Source of the DNA: Pseudomonadota bacterium
GTDB taxonomy: Bacteria; Pseudomonadota; Gammaproteobacteria; Xanthomonadales; Rhodanobacteraceae
Assembly (NCBI GenBank): GCA_021795435.1
Contig: JAJYPJ010000004.1
Location: forward strand, 1-64,000
Length of the DNA: 64,000 nucleotides
Direction: 5' to 3'
The notes below the pieces were generated by a model, which saw only the letters and a list, made by a program, of their open reading frames with translations, had not been told where the DNA came from and ran no database searches. The position numbers and the translations under genes are program-made. Shown here piece after piece: positions 44,313 through 57,563 of this stretch (positions are counted from its first letter, which is position 1; each line of letters begins with the position of its first letter).

Positions 44313-47300
44313 ATGCAAGCGAAGCTCGGCAAGATCATGGCACTGGCGGCATTGGCGACCTTCGCGACAGGCAGCATGCCCGCGATCGCGGCATCCTCGT
44401 TGGTGCCCCCGGCCCTGTTCCAGGGATTGCACTGGCGCCTGATCGGTCCCTTTCGCGGCGGGCGGGTGCTCGCCGTGACGGGCGTGGTGAAGCACCCCCA
44501 GCGCTTTTATTTTGGCGCCGTGGATGGTGGCGTCTGGCGAAGCGATGATGCTGGACGCACGTGGCGGCCCATCTTCGACGGCGAACCGGTCGGGTCGATC
44601 GGCGCGATCGCAGTCGCGCCCTCCGATCCCAACGTCGTCTACGTCGGGACCGGCGAAGCCGACATGCGCTCGGACATCGCGACTGGCGACGGCATGTGGA
44701 AGTCCGTCGACGCGGGCAAGACATGGACGCACATCGGGCTTTCCGGAACCCAGGCCATTGGCAGTGTGCTCGTCGATCCGAACAACCCCAACGTCGTTTA
44801 CGTCGCGGCACTAGGCCATCCCTATGGCCCCAACGCACAACGCGGCGTGTTCAAGACGACGGACGGCGGCAGGACGTGGCACAAGGTGCTTTTCGAGAAC
44901 GATCGCACCGGTGCAATCGATCTCGCGTTCCAGCCGGGGAACGCCCGCGTGATTTACGCGGCGCTCTGGGAGACGCAGCGGCCACCGTGGAACACCTATC
45001 CCCCCTCCAACGGACCGGACTCGGGCCTGTACAAGTCCACTGACGGTGGCACGCACTGGACCCTGATCAGCAAGGCGTCGACGGGATTCGCGGCCAACCC
45101 GGGCCGCATCGGCGTCACCGTGGCGCCGACTGACCCACAACGCGTCTATGCCATGGTGGATGCCAAGGCTGGAGGGCTGTATCGCTCGGACGACGGCGGC
45201 GCGCACTGGAAGCGAGAATCGTCCGACGTCCGGATATGGCAGCGGGGATGGTACTTCGGCGGCGTAACCGTGAATCCCCGCAATGCCGACGTGGTCTATG
45301 CCGCGAATACCGCGCTGTATGAATCGCGCGACGGCGGCAGGACGTTCATCCCGATCAAGGGGGCTCCGGGCGGCGATGATTATCACGTGCTCTGGATCGA
45401 CCCCAGGGATCCCGCGCATCGCATGCTCGGCGTCGACCAGGGCGCCGTTGTCAGCATTGATGGTGGTTCGACATGGTCGAGTTGGTACAACCAGCCAACG
45501 GCCCAGATCTACCACGTCACCACGGACAACCGGTTCCCCTACTGGGTATGCGGCGCGCAGCAGGACTCTGGCGCCATGTGCCTGCCGAGCCAGAGCGGCC
45601 ACGGCGTCGATGGCATCAGCCTGATGCAGTTCCACGAAGTCACGGCAGGCGGCGAAAGCGGCGAGATTGCAGTCGATCCGCGTGATCCCGACCTTGTCTA
45701 CGGCAATACCTATGGCGGTTCGGTCGACAAGTACGACCATCGAACCCAGCAGACGCAGTCGGTCAACCCCACACTGGCCTATCCCGGCCTGTACAGGGCG
45801 ACGTGGACCCTGCCGCTGGTCTTCTCGAAATCCGATCCGGCCGACCTGTACTTCGGCAACCAGCGGGTATTCCGCACCTCTGATGGCGGCCGGCACTGGG
45901 TGCCCATCAGTCCCGATCTGACTCGACGGGACCCTGCCGTTCCTCGAAGCCTGAGCGCCAGCGCCGCCGCTGACAGTCCTATCGCTGGACCACGCCGCGG
46001 GGTCGTGTACAGCATCTCGCCGTCGCCCATCAATGCCGATTTGATCTGGGCGGGCACCGACGATGGCCTCGTGTGGCTGTCCCGCAATGGTGGCTCCAGC
46101 TGGACTCAAGTGACACCGCCCGGATTGACGGCGTGGTCCAAGATTGCATCCATCGCGGCCTCGCCGCGAAGTGCCGGGGTGGCATACGTCGCCGTTGACC
46201 GCCATCGACTCGATGACTTCAAACCCTACATCTGGCGGACGACCAATGACGGCCGGACCTGGCAACCCATCACCCATGGCATCCCCTCCCATGACTTCGT
46301 CAACGTCATCGCGGTCGACCCGATGACGCCCGACCTGCTGTACGCAGGCACCGAATTCGGGGTCTTCGTGTCCTTCGATGACGGCAGGGCATGGCAACCG
46401 CTGCAACAGAATCTGCCGGTGACGTCAGTCCGCGACATTGTGGTCAAGGACAATGACCTGGTGATTGCCACCCATGGCCGAGGGGTCTGGATCATGGACG
46501 ACGTAACACCGCTGCGGCAGGCGGCGGAGGCGGAGGCCGCCAGCACCGCGTACTTGTATCGCCCCGTTGCCGCTTACCGCATCAGGCCCATCGGCTTCGC
46601 CGGCACGCCGCTGCCGATGAGTGAACCCCGTGGCCAGAACCCGCCACAGGGCGCCTTGATCGATTACGCACTGAAGGCACCCGCCCATCACATCGTGCTG
46701 AGCATCTTCGACGCCAACGGAACGCTGGTGCGGCGATATGACAGCAGCGACGCTGCTCCTGCGGTCAATCTGGACAAGCTCCAAATCGCGCCCGGATGGG
46801 TCCAGCAACCGAAAATGCTCGCGCTCACGGCCGGAATGCACCGGTTCATTTGGGACCTGCACTGGTCGGCCCCGACGGCCATGGCCAAGAATGGCGACTG
46901 GAGCGATGGCGTCTGGGCCGCACCCGGGACCTATCGGGTGACGCTGGATGTCGATGGCACCGCATTCACACGCCACCTCACGCTGCTGCCCGACCCACGC
47001 GTCCACGGCATGACCGCTGACGACTACCAGCAGCAGTTGGTGCTGGCCCAGGAGATCGAACGGGATCGCGCTACCCTGAGCGCTGCACTGGGGAGTGCCG
47101 GGCGGCTCCAGGCGGCTGTCGCCAAGGTTCGGAACGCCGTGGCTCCGACGCTGGCTGACCGGCTCACGGCGTTCGCCCATGCGTTGGCCGCACTCAGCGA
47201 CATCCCGGCACCCAACCCGTCCAACTCGGTTGGAACACCACCCACCCATGTCGACAGCCTGACCGCCCTCGATGCGCGCATGACGGCGCTGGCCCATGCC

Positions 47301-47468
47301 GTCGACAACGCCGACGTTCCTCCCACCCTCGATGCCGAGCAGGGCTACAAACTGGCCCATCACGCCTTGCGCTTGACGCTTTCGCGGTGGCGGGACTTGC
47401 GTGGACCGCGCCTCGCCGCGCTCAACCGACGGCTTCGCGCCGCAGGCGTGCCACCCATCGTGCCCTGA
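44313..47468 (+). CDS. Secreted BNR/Asp-box (VPS10-like) propeller protein
   Basis: A 1051-aa exported protein. The signal peptide (MALAALATFATGSMPAIAAS) follows an ATG at 44313 with a GGGGA site. At least nine Asp-box motifs (SxDxGxTW) follow: SDDAGRTW, SVDAGKTW, TTDGGRTW, STDGGTHW, SDDGGAHW, SRDGGRTF, SIDGGSTW, TSDGGRHW, TTNDGRTW, spread over residues 70-720, giving one or two beta-propellers like sortilin/VPS10 or glycoside-hydrolase-like proteins. A C-terminal FlgD-like fold is suggested by IVLSIFDANGTLVRRYDS, then a helical tail. Such proteins are annotated as glycosyl hydrolase but usually have no proven activity. It is a single gene with no clear operon partner. Confidence 0.87.
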   Translation: MQAKLGKIMALAALATFATGSMPAIAASSLVPPALFQGLHWRLIGPFRGGRVLAVTGVVKHPQRFYFGAVDGGVWRSDDAGRTWRPIFDGEPVGSIGAIAVAPSDPNVVYVGTGEADMRSDIATGDGMWKSVDAGKTWTHIGLSGTQAIGSVLVDPNNPNVVYVAALGHPYGPNAQRGVFKTTDGGRTWHKVLFENDRTGAIDLAFQPGNARVIYAALWETQRPPWNTYPPSNGPDSGLYKSTDGGTHWTLISKASTGFAANPGRIGVTVAPTDPQRVYAMVDAKAGGLYRSDDGGAHWKRESSDVRIWQRGWYFGGVTVNPRNADVVYAANTALYESRDGGRTFIPIKGAPGGDDYHVLWIDPRDPAHRMLGVDQGAVVSIDGGSTWSSWYNQPTAQIYHVTTDNRFPYWVCGAQQDSGAMCLPSQSGHGVDGISLMQFHEVTAGGESGEIAVDPRDPDLVYGNTYGGSVDKYDHRTQQTQSVNPTLAYPGLYRATWTLPLVFSKSDPADLYFGNQRVFRTSDGGRHWVPISPDLTRRDPAVPRSLSASAAADSPIAGPRRGVVYSISPSPINADLIWAGTDDGLVWLSRNGGSSWTQVTPPGLTAWSKIASIAASPRSAGVAYVAVDRHRLDDFKPYIWRTTNDGRTWQPITHGIPSHDFVNVIAVDPMTPDLLYAGTEFGVFVSFDDGRAWQPLQQNLPVTSVRDIVVKDNDLVIATHGRGVWIMDDVTPLRQAAEAEAASTAYLYRPVAAYRIRPIGFAGTPLPMSEPRGQNPPQGALIDYALKAPAHHIVLSIFDANGTLVRRYDSSDAAPAVNLDKLQIAPGWVQQPKMLALTAGMHRFIWDLHWSAPTAMAKNGDWSDGVWAAPGTYRVTLDVDGTAFTRHLTLLPDPRVHGMTADDYQQQLVLAQEIERDRATLSAALGSAGRLQAAVAKVRNAVAPTLADRLTAFAHALAALSDIPAPNPSNSVGTPPTHVDSLTALDARMTALAHAVDNADVPPTLDAEQGYKLAHHALRLTLSRWRDLRGPRLAALNRRLRAAGVPPIVP

Positions 47469-47868
47469 GGATCGGCTCATGGGCGTTGCGCTGGCCAGAC
47501 TCGGCGGCCGAGGCTCGTGGCAGCACGCGCCTTCGCCGCGAGGGTCAAATGCGCGGCGCCCGTTGGTGCCGGCTGTCCAGGGCCGAGACGGACACGTTCC
47601 GGCCCTTCGCGGGGCACATGCGGGCAGGGTGGGCCCGTCCACTCGCTGGCCGTGGATGACCGAGTCGCGCCTATCGGGCCGAACGAGGGGCAAAAGTACG
47701 TCCCGTCGACCACCGTCTCGGTGATGATGGGTCCACTCGCGCATCAAGGATGCGGGCGCTCGACGCTCCCCCTCGAACAGCCAAGCACCTCGGGCGCATC
47801 GGCAATGGCCCCCTGGCCGGTTCGCGCGCCCGCGGATCTTCCGCGGGGCGCATTCCGATCGGGCCGAA
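47469..47868. other. 400-bp gap between the BNR gene and atpC
   Basis: Convergent intergenic region. No ORF shows family resemblance and I see no RNA gene. The only structure I recognise is the GC-rich hairpin near the atpC end listed separately. Confidence 0.5.
47829..47847 (-). terminator. Hairpin downstream of atpC
   Basis: CCCGCGGA and TCCGCGGG form a perfect 8-bp stem with a 3-base loop about 20 bp beyond the atpC stop. There is no U-tract. It could end or stabilise the atp transcript. Confidence 0.35.
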
Positions 47869-48291
47869 TCAGTGCTTGAGCTGCTTGCGCAGGCGTTCCA
47901 GCGCCTGCAGCTGCGCGATGGCCTGGGCCAGCTGCGCCTGGGCTTCCGCGAGCTCCAGAGCGTCCTGGCGCCGGGCGATCGCGTCTTCCGCCGCTTGCTT
48001 GGCCTTGAGTGCGGCGGCTTCGTCGATGTCTGCAGCGCGGAGTGCCGTGTCCGCGAGCACCGTTACAACCTGTGGCTGCACCTCGAGGATGCCGCCGGAG
48101 ACGTAGAACGACAGCCTTTGCCCATCCGGCTGCACGACTTCGACCTGGCCGGGCTTCAAACGAGTGATCAGCGGAGCGTGCCTCGGGGCAATGCCCAATT
48201 CGCCCATCGTGCCGCTCGCCACGACCAACGTGGCCTCTCCATGGTAAATCTCGGCCTCGGCACTAACGATATCGCAACGGATGGTGGTCAT
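47869..48291 (-). CDS. atpC: ATP synthase epsilon subunit
   Basis: A 140-aa central-stalk subunit: beta-sandwich with [20 protein letters not shown] and [19 protein letters not shown], then a C-terminal helical hairpin that regulates ATP hydrolysis. Start ATG 48291 ([10 protein letters not shown]); the track's start lies in the atpD 3' end. Last gene of the atp operon. Confidence 0.97.
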   Translation of the reverse strand: MTTIRCDIVSAEAEIYHGEATLVVASGTMGELGIAPRHAPLITRLKPGQVEVVQPDGQRLSFYVSGGILEVQPQVVTVLADTALRAADIDEAAALKAKQAAEDAIARRQDALELAEAQAQLAQAIAQLQALERLRKQLKH

Positions 48292-48337
48292 GGTTGGGTC
48301 CTGTGGTGCGGGTTCCAGCCCGGACCATCGCTGAGGG

Positions 48338-49771
<1,434 letters not shown>

Positions 49772-49851
49772 TCAAACGGTGGCTTACCGCTGGGCGCGCT
49801 GGGCGCGGCCCGTTCGGTGAAACCCAGACCTGCCTGGCGAAGCGGCCTCGC

Positions 49852-50718
49852 TCATACTGCCGCTGCGCCGCCGACGATCTCGCTGATTTCCTGCGTGATC
49901 GCAGCCTGGCGGGCCTTGTTGTAGATAAGGGTGAATGTTTCGATCAGCTTGCTGGCATTGTCGGATGCGCTCTTCATCGCCACCATGCGTGCCGCATGCT
50001 CGCTCGCGAGGTTCTCCAGCACGCCCTGGTACACGACCGCCTCGATGTAGCGACGCAATACGGGCTCCAGCACGCCCTGTGCGTCGGGCTCGTACAAGTA
50101 GTCCCAATCGTGGCTTGCCTGCAGATCTGATGCGGCCTGCAAAGGCAGAAGGGTGTCCACCACGGGCTTCTGGCTCATGGTGTTGACGAAGTCGTTGTAG
50201 GCCAGGAACACCCGGTCAATTCGCTGGCCCGCGAAATCGTCGAGCAGCACCTTGATGACCCCCACCAGGTCCTCGACCCGGGGACGCTCCCCGAGATGGG
50301 TGGCCGAGCCTGCCAAATGGATATCCTTGATTCGCCGAAAGAATTGCAGCGCCTTTTGTCCGACGGCCACCACCTCTACCTCAACCCCTTGGGCGCGCCA
50401 CTGGCGAATCTCGCCGACCAGCTTGCGCAACAGGTTCGCGTTCAGCCCACCACAGAGCCCGCGATCCGTGGAGATCACCAGATAGCCCACGCGCCTCACG
50501 GCTTCCCGCCGGACCATGTAGGGATGCCGGTATTCACTGTTGGCGCGCGCAATGTGGCCCACGACTTGACGCATCAGTCGCGCGTAGGGCCGCGACGCGC
50601 GCATGAGGTCCTGCGCCTTGCGGATCTTGGACGCGGAAACCATTTCGAGCGCGCGCGTGACCTTGCGCATGTTCTGCGTGCTTCGGATCTTGCTGCGGAT
50701 TTCGCGTGCGTTGGCCAT
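49852..50718 (-). CDS. atpG: ATP synthase gamma subunit
   Basis: The 288-aa rotor shaft: N-terminal helix [20 protein letters not shown], central [18 protein letters not shown], and C-terminal helix [20 protein letters not shown], the three conserved elements of gamma. It lies 13 bp after atpA and 98 bp before atpD. Confidence 0.98.
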   Translation of the reverse strand: MANAREIRSKIRSTQNMRKVTRALEMVSASKIRKAQDLMRASRPYARLMRQVVGHIARANSEYRHPYMVRREAVRRVGYLVISTDRGLCGGLNANLLRKLVGEIRQWRAQGVEVEVVAVGQKALQFFRRIKDIHLAGSATHLGERPRVEDLVGVIKVLLDDFAGQRIDRVFLAYNDFVNTMSQKPVVDTLLPLQAASDLQASHDWDYLYEPDAQGVLEPVLRRYIEAVVYQGVLENLASEHAARMVAMKSASDNASKLIETFTLIYNKARQAAITQEISEIVGGAAAV

Positions 50719-50731
50719 GCCGAGACCCCGG

Positions 50732-52282
<1,551 letters not shown>

Positions 52283-52360
52283 GGCTTGGTTCCTGTGGGC
52301 TCCGGCAAGCGCGGAGCAGTCGCAGTATTGGAATGGGAGTCGAGTTCTCGCGCGCGTCGC

Positions 52361-52900
52361 TCAAAGGTTGTGCGTAAGAACGCCGGACAGCCGGTCGAGG
52401 CGCCCACGCACGGAGCCGTCGATCACTTCACCGTTCGCCTCGATCAGGATGCCTGCCACGAGGGCGGGGTCCTGGTGGATGCTGAGCTGGATGCGACGCG
52501 CGTAGCGGCGCGAAAGTGCCTCCGCGAGACGCGCCTGGGCAGCCTCGTCGAGGGGCTGCGCCGTGACGACGCGCACTTCAAGGGCGCCCTGCTCGGCACG
52601 CCACAGGCTCTCGAACTCCTCTCGGATGGCCGGCAGGAGCGAGAGGCGTCCGGCGTCGGCCAGCAATTCGAGCAGGCGCGCGAACTCGCCAGCGCTCGCC
52701 GCGTCGGGCGGCATGTGCAGCATCACCAACTGCCCCGGAGTGACCCGTGGATCACCCAGCAGTGCCCGAAGTTGCGGATCCTGCGAGGCGGTGGCGGCAA
52801 ATGCCAGATAGCCCGACCACGCCACGGTCTCCCGGGCGTCGTTCGCGACCGCAAAGGCAGCGCGCGCGTAGGGGCGGGCCAGGGATTGCACCTGCGCCAC
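52361..52900 (-). CDS. atpH: ATP synthase delta subunit
   Basis: The 179-aa peripheral-stalk subunit that sits on top of F1: LARPYARAAFAVANDARE at the N-terminus and GGILIEANGEVIDGSVRGRL-like C-terminal sequence (GILIEANGEVIDGSVRG). Starts 2 bp after atpF. Confidence 0.96.
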   Translation of the reverse strand: MAQVQSLARPYARAAFAVANDARETVAWSGYLAFAATASQDPQLRALLGDPRVTPGQLVMLHMPPDAASAGEFARLLELLADAGRLSLLPAIREEFESLWRAEQGALEVRVVTAQPLDEAAQARLAEALSRRYARRIQLSIHQDPALVAGILIEANGEVIDGSVRGRLDRLSGVLTHNL

Positions 52901-52902
52901 GA

Positions 52903-53373
52903 TCAGATCTCCGCGGCCAGTTGCTCGAGCAACTGGCGATGGGCGGCGGCATCGACCTCGCGCTGCAGGATCCGGCTGGCACCGGCGAGCGCCAATTCGC
53001 CCACCTGCCGGCTCAGATCCTGCCGGGCACGCGCGGCAGCGGCAGCGATCTCGGCGTCGGCGGCTGCCTTCAACCGCGCGAGCTCCGCCTGCGCATCCTC
53101 GCGCGCCTTGTCCAGCATGTGATTCGCCTGCTGCTGGGCACGGTCGATGATCTCGGCCGCCTGGGCACGCGCCGCCTTGATCTCTTCGGCAACGCGCGCG
53201 TCGGCATCGCGCAGCTCGGCGCGCGCGCGTTCGGCGGCCGCCAGCCCATCGGCGATCTTTTTCTGTCGATCTTCGATGGCCGCCATGATGTGCGGCCAGC
53301 CGTACTTCATCACGACCAACGCCGTGGCGAAGAACGCCAGGCCTTGGATGATGAGCGTGAGGTTGATATCCAT
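52903..53373 (-). CDS. atpF: ATP synthase b subunit
   Basis: The 156-aa peripheral stalk: one N-terminal helix ([20 protein letters not shown]), the typical [20 protein letters not shown], and a long Ala-rich coiled coil. A dimer connects the a subunit to delta. Confidence 0.97.
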   Translation of the reverse strand: MDINLTLIIQGLAFFATALVVMKYGWPHIMAAIEDRQKKIADGLAAAERARAELRDADARVAEEIKAARAQAAEIIDRAQQQANHMLDKAREDAQAELARLKAAADAEIAAAAARARQDLSRQVGELALAGASRILQREVDAAAHRQLLEQLAAEI

Positions 53374-53431
53374 TGCGTGTGTTCCGGCAGGCTATGCGGC
53401 TGATCGTGGCGACCGCAAGTCGTGGCGACCC

Positions 53432-54600
<1,169 letters not shown>

Positions 54601-54972
54601 TCACCTGATTGCAACCAGTCCCAGCCAGAACACCATTTGCGCCAAGCCAAGCCCCACGATCAGCGGCAGTGGCGGCAGGCGAAGCACGACCAGCGCGACC
54701 ACGATCACCCCAGCCACCAGCGCGAGCTTCAGTACTTCACCCACATAGGTGGCGCGGAGGGCCTGGCGCGGTGTTCTCGCTGGCGCCCCGAACATCCGCA
54801 GCGCAAGCGTCGCGTTGCCGACCGCCACAACCCCACCGCCGATCGCGGCCGCCAGCGCTCCCCGCGCCCCGTGGGCCGCCGCCCACGACAAGGCGAGCAG
54901 CACCGTTGCGGCCACCTGCAACGCGATCATGCCAGCCGCGTACCGCCGGCCTTCCGCGATGGAGTTGCGCAT
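54601..54972 (-). CDS. atpI: ATP synthase assembly protein AtpI
   Basis: A 123-aa four-helix membrane protein at the head of the atp operon (AGMIALQVAATVLLALSWAA; VLKLALVAGVIVVALVVL). The track frame runs to 55533, but the ATG at 54972 gives family length and lies downstream of a promoter. AtpI helps assemble the c-ring and may take part in magnesium uptake. Confidence 0.88.
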   Translation of the reverse strand: MRNSIAEGRRYAAGMIALQVAATVLLALSWAAAHGARGALAAAIGGGVVAVGNATLALRMFGAPARTPRQALRATYVGEVLKLALVAGVIVVALVVLRLPPLPLIVGLGLAQMVFWLGLVAIR

Positions 54973-55036
54973 CGGCACTGCCCCGTAGCCGGGCCACCAT
55001 GGACCGACCGTCTCGTTCAACCTGCAAAGCCCCAAG

Positions 55037-55066
55037 AGAATAGCAGCGCCGCAACGGGCAGGGCAA
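55037..55066 (-). promoter_or_regulatory. Candidate sigma-70 promoter of the atp operon
   Basis: On the minus strand TTGCCC and TATTCT are spaced by 18 bp, 64 bp before the atpI ATG. Each hexamer matches consensus in 4 of 6 positions. No better pair is visible between the phasin terminator and atpI. Confidence 0.45.
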
Positions 55067-55099
55067 CGACAACGAGTCGGGTCGCGACGAGCTCGGCAC

Positions 55100-55128
55100 A
55101 AAAAAACGGGCCAGTCCACTGGCCCGTT
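55100..55128 (-). terminator. Rho-independent terminator of the phasin gene
   Basis: AACGGGCCAG and CTGGCCCGTT form a perfect 10-bp stem with a 4-base loop; on the minus strand the hairpin runs into a T-tract (CGTTTTTTTGTG). It lies 63 bp beyond the phasin stop and upstream of the atp promoter, insulating the two. Confidence 0.9.
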
Positions 55129-55190
55129 GCAGGCCGCAAGCGCCGAGAGGGAGGGGCGCCTGCGGGTTTTCGTCGCACTGGTTCGCGGGC

Positions 55191-55562
55191 TCAGCCTTTG
55201 ACCGGCTTGACCTGCGCGGCTTGCCGCTCGGCAAGGCCCTGCAGCGATTCGAGATGGTGATTGAGCGTGCTCGCGACATTTCGGCCGTGCGCCAGTGCCA
55301 GCTCGGCCTGCGTGCGCGCCGTGCTGATGCCCTTGCCGAGAAGCGCGCCTGCAGCCTCGATGTCGCGGGCAGCCAAGGCCTCGCGGCCGAATGCAGCGAC
55401 GCTCTCGGCTTGCTTGGCGAGTGTTTCGAAATGCTGGCCGAGCAACGCGCCAACCGTTTCGAACGAGAGGGCCTGCGCCTTGAGTGCAGCAGCCTGCACT
55501 TCCTTGCCGGCATTGAGCGCGGCTTCGGTCCACGCCGTGGTATTGAATGCGGTATTGCTCAT
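55191..55562 (-). CDS. Phasin family protein
   Basis: A 123-aa, almost wholly helical, Ala-rich protein: SFETVGALLGQHFETLAKQA, ARDIEAAGALLGKGISTART and ALAHGRNVASTLNHHLESLQ. Phasins coat polyhydroxyalkanoate granules; short phasin-like proteins also occur in organisms without PHA synthesis. There is no phaC or phaR in the window. It is a single-gene unit, with a palindrome about 50 bp upstream of the start and a strong terminator. Confidence 0.85.
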   Translation of the reverse strand: MSNTAFNTTAWTEAALNAGKEVQAAALKAQALSFETVGALLGQHFETLAKQAESVAAFGREALAARDIEAAGALLGKGISTARTQAELALAHGRNVASTLNHHLESLQGLAERQAAQVKPVKG

Positions 55563-55611
55563 GGTCTGGCCTCGTGTGGGCGTCTATCGTGGAGGCATCC
55601 TAGCAGGACAA

Positions 55612-55628
55612 ATGTTGCAATGCAACAT
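55612..55628 (-). promoter_or_regulatory. 17-bp palindrome upstream of the phasin gene
   Basis: ATGTTGCA-A-TGCAACAT is a perfect inverted repeat with a 1-base centre, 49 bp upstream of the phasin ATG. Its symmetry and place fit a repressor operator. A PHA-sensing regulator of the PhaR type is the natural candidate, but this is inference. Confidence 0.55.
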
Positions 55629-55736
55629 CTCCGCGCGCCACCCCTGCCGCCTCGCGGGGCCAGCCGACAACGCCGAGGGCAAGATGCGATTCCCAGGTCG
55701 GCGCGGCATGAGGTGCCCCGCCATGCATCCCCGCGA

Positions 55737-56093
55737 CTATTTGCCGCAGTAGGTCACGCCCGCCGTGCAGGTTTCGTGGATCACGATCCGGCTCAGTCCC
55801 GGCAACACGGGTTCCAGGCGCTCCCAGACCCAGCGCGCGAGGCGTTCGCTGGTCGGATTGTCGAGGCCGGGCAGATCGTTGAGGTAGTTGTGGTCCAACT
55901 GCTCGTAGATCGGCTGGAACGCCCGCTTGATGTCGGCAAAATCGCAAACCCAACCGGTGCCGGGGTCGGGCTCGCCGGACACATGGACCTCCACCCGAAT
56001 GGAATGCCCGTGCAATCGCCCGCATTTGTGACCCTGCGGCACCGCCGTCAGTCGGTGCGCGGCTTCGACGGTGAAGACCTTGAATATCTCCAT
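55737..56093 (-). CDS. queD: 6-carboxy-5,6,7,8-tetrahydropterin synthase (QueD)
   Basis: A 118-aa 6-pyruvoyl-tetrahydropterin-synthase-family protein in queuosine/7-deazaguanine synthesis. Zinc ligands are in EAAHRL and LHGHS, the catalytic Cys in [10 protein letters not shown], and the C-terminus has the conserved Glu in [14 protein letters not shown]. Length and motifs fit bacterial QueD. No other que gene lies nearby. Confidence 0.93.
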   Translation of the reverse strand: MEIFKVFTVEAAHRLTAVPQGHKCGRLHGHSIRVEVHVSGEPDPGTGWVCDFADIKRAFQPIYEQLDHNYLNDLPGLDNPTSERLARWVWERLEPVLPGLSRIVIHETCTAGVTYCGK

Positions 56094-56104
56094 CAGCGTG
56101 TTCC

Positions 56105-56142
56105 GTAGGGGGATCTTCCCGCTGGGGCGCGCCAGCCCCTAC
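56105..56142. repeat. REP-like hairpin between the aminotransferase gene and queD
   Basis: GTAGGGG at 56105 pairs with CCCCTAC at 56136, and the inner GCTGG pairs with CCAGC around a GGCGCG loop. It overlaps the aminotransferase stop codon. The look is that of a repetitive extragenic palindrome, but I find no second copy in this window; it may instead serve as a transcript end. Confidence 0.3.
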
Positions 56143-57560
56143 AGGGAGCGCTTGGCGCGCGTGAGCACCTGGTCCAGCAACGCAATGGCCAGGTCGATCT
56201 CTTCGGTCGTGATGTGCAGCGACGGCGCAAATGTAATGACATTCTTGTAATAACCGCCGATGTCGAGGACCAGCCCCATCCGCTTTCCCTGGTGCTCGAG
56301 GTCGCCGGCCAGTCCGATGTCCACCATTCGATCGACCAGCTTCTTGTTTGGCGTGAAGCCGTCCGCCTCGCAGATCTCGCCTCGCAGCGCGAGTCCAAGG
56401 CCATCGACGTCTCCCAGCTCGGGATGCCGCTTTTGCAGATCGCGCAACCCCGCCAGGAAATGCGCGCCCTTCGCCGAAACCATTGCTTCGTAGTCGGTCT
56501 CGGCCATCATGCGCATGGCCTCGAGGCCGACTGCCGTGCCGAGGGGATTGGCGTTGAATGTTGAATGGGTCGACCCCGGCGGAAAGATCTTCGGGTTGAT
56601 CAGCTCCTCCCGCGCCCACAAGCCGGAGAGCGGATTTAGGCCATTGGTCAGTGCCTTTCCGAACACGATCGCGTCCGGCTTCACGCCAAAGTGCTCGATG
56701 CCCCAGAGCTTGCCGGTGCGATAGAAGCCCATCTGGATCTCGTCGACCACCATCAGGACCCCATGCTGGTCGAGGACCTTCTTGATGCCGGCGAAGTAGT
56801 TCATGGGCGGCACCACGTACCCGCCTGTCCCTTGCAGGGGCTCGACGTAGAGCGCCGCGTACTCGCACTCGTTGGCCTTCGGATCCCAAAGGCCGTAGTA
56901 CTCCGTCTCGAACAGGCGCGCGAACTCCCGCACCAGCTGCTCGCCGTATTCTTCCTTGCCGATGCCCTTGGCCCCGCGGAAGTGATAGGGGAAAGGCAAG
57001 AACAGCGCGCGATCGCCGAAGTGCCCATAGCGCCGCCGGTAGCGATAGCTCGACGTAATCGCCGACGCGCCAAGCGTGCGGCCATGGTAACCGCCCTCAT
57101 ACGCCATCATCAGACTCTTGCCGTGCTTGAAGTTGCGCACCAGCTTGAGCGAGTCTTCGACCGCCTGCGCACCGCCGACGTTGAAGTGCACGCGCCCGGC
57201 CAGACCGAATTTGCGCTCCGCGTCCTGGGCGATCGCCTTCGCGAGCTCGATCTTCTCGACGTGCAGGTATTGGCTGGCAACCTGCGGCAGCGTATCAATC
57301 TGGCGCTTCAGCGCATCGTTGAGACGCGGATTCGCGTAGCCGAAATTGCACGCCGAATACCACATCTGGAGGTCCAGGTACGGTACGCCCTCGCGGTCGT
57401 ACATGTAGCTCCCCTCGCAGCGCGAGAAGATTTTCGCCGGGTCCGTGTAGTGGACGGTGTCGCCGAAGGAGCAATAACGCGCTTCATCGGCCAGCAAGGC
57501 TGCCTCATCGCGACTCGTGTCGATGCGGGAAGCAATAGGGGTCGGATCTGCGTGCGGCAT
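56139..57560 (-). CDS. Class III PLP aminotransferase
   Basis: A 473-aa fold-type I, class III (ornithine/GABA/diaminobutyrate-type) aminotransferase. PLP contacts include VDEIQMGFYRTGKLW and Schiff-base Lys302 in VFGKALTNG; YHGRTLGASAITSSY follows the phosphate-binding GGAQAVEDSLKL. It is longer than typical (about 420-450 aa), with an N-terminal segment before the conserved YMYDREGVPYLDLQ. The amino donor and acceptor cannot be told from the sequence. It follows the HAD phosphatase gene after 3 bp, so the two very likely act in one pathway. Confidence 0.87.
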   Translation of the reverse strand: MPHADPTPIASRIDTSRDEAALLADEARYCSFGDTVHYTDPAKIFSRCEGSYMYDREGVPYLDLQMWYSACNFGYANPRLNDALKRQIDTLPQVASQYLHVEKIELAKAIAQDAERKFGLAGRVHFNVGGAQAVEDSLKLVRNFKHGKSLMMAYEGGYHGRTLGASAITSSYRYRRRYGHFGDRALFLPFPYHFRGAKGIGKEEYGEQLVREFARLFETEYYGLWDPKANECEYAALYVEPLQGTGGYVVPPMNYFAGIKKVLDQHGVLMVVDEIQMGFYRTGKLWGIEHFGVKPDAIVFGKALTNGLNPLSGLWAREELINPKIFPPGSTHSTFNANPLGTAVGLEAMRMMAETDYEAMVSAKGAHFLAGLRDLQKRHPELGDVDGLGLALRGEICEADGFTPNKKLVDRMVDIGLAGDLEHQGKRMGLVLDIGGYYKNVITFAPSLHITTEEIDLAIALLDQVLTRAKRSL

Positions 57561-57563
57561 GGA

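Noticed and set aside
42621-44732. 703-aa minus-strand ORF opposite hemY
   Set aside because: Antisense to hemX/hemY with no family motif; hemY itself is certain.
44811-46406. 531-aa minus-strand ORF opposite the BNR gene
   Set aside because: Asp-box codons read backwards give long open frames; no domain and no ribosome site.
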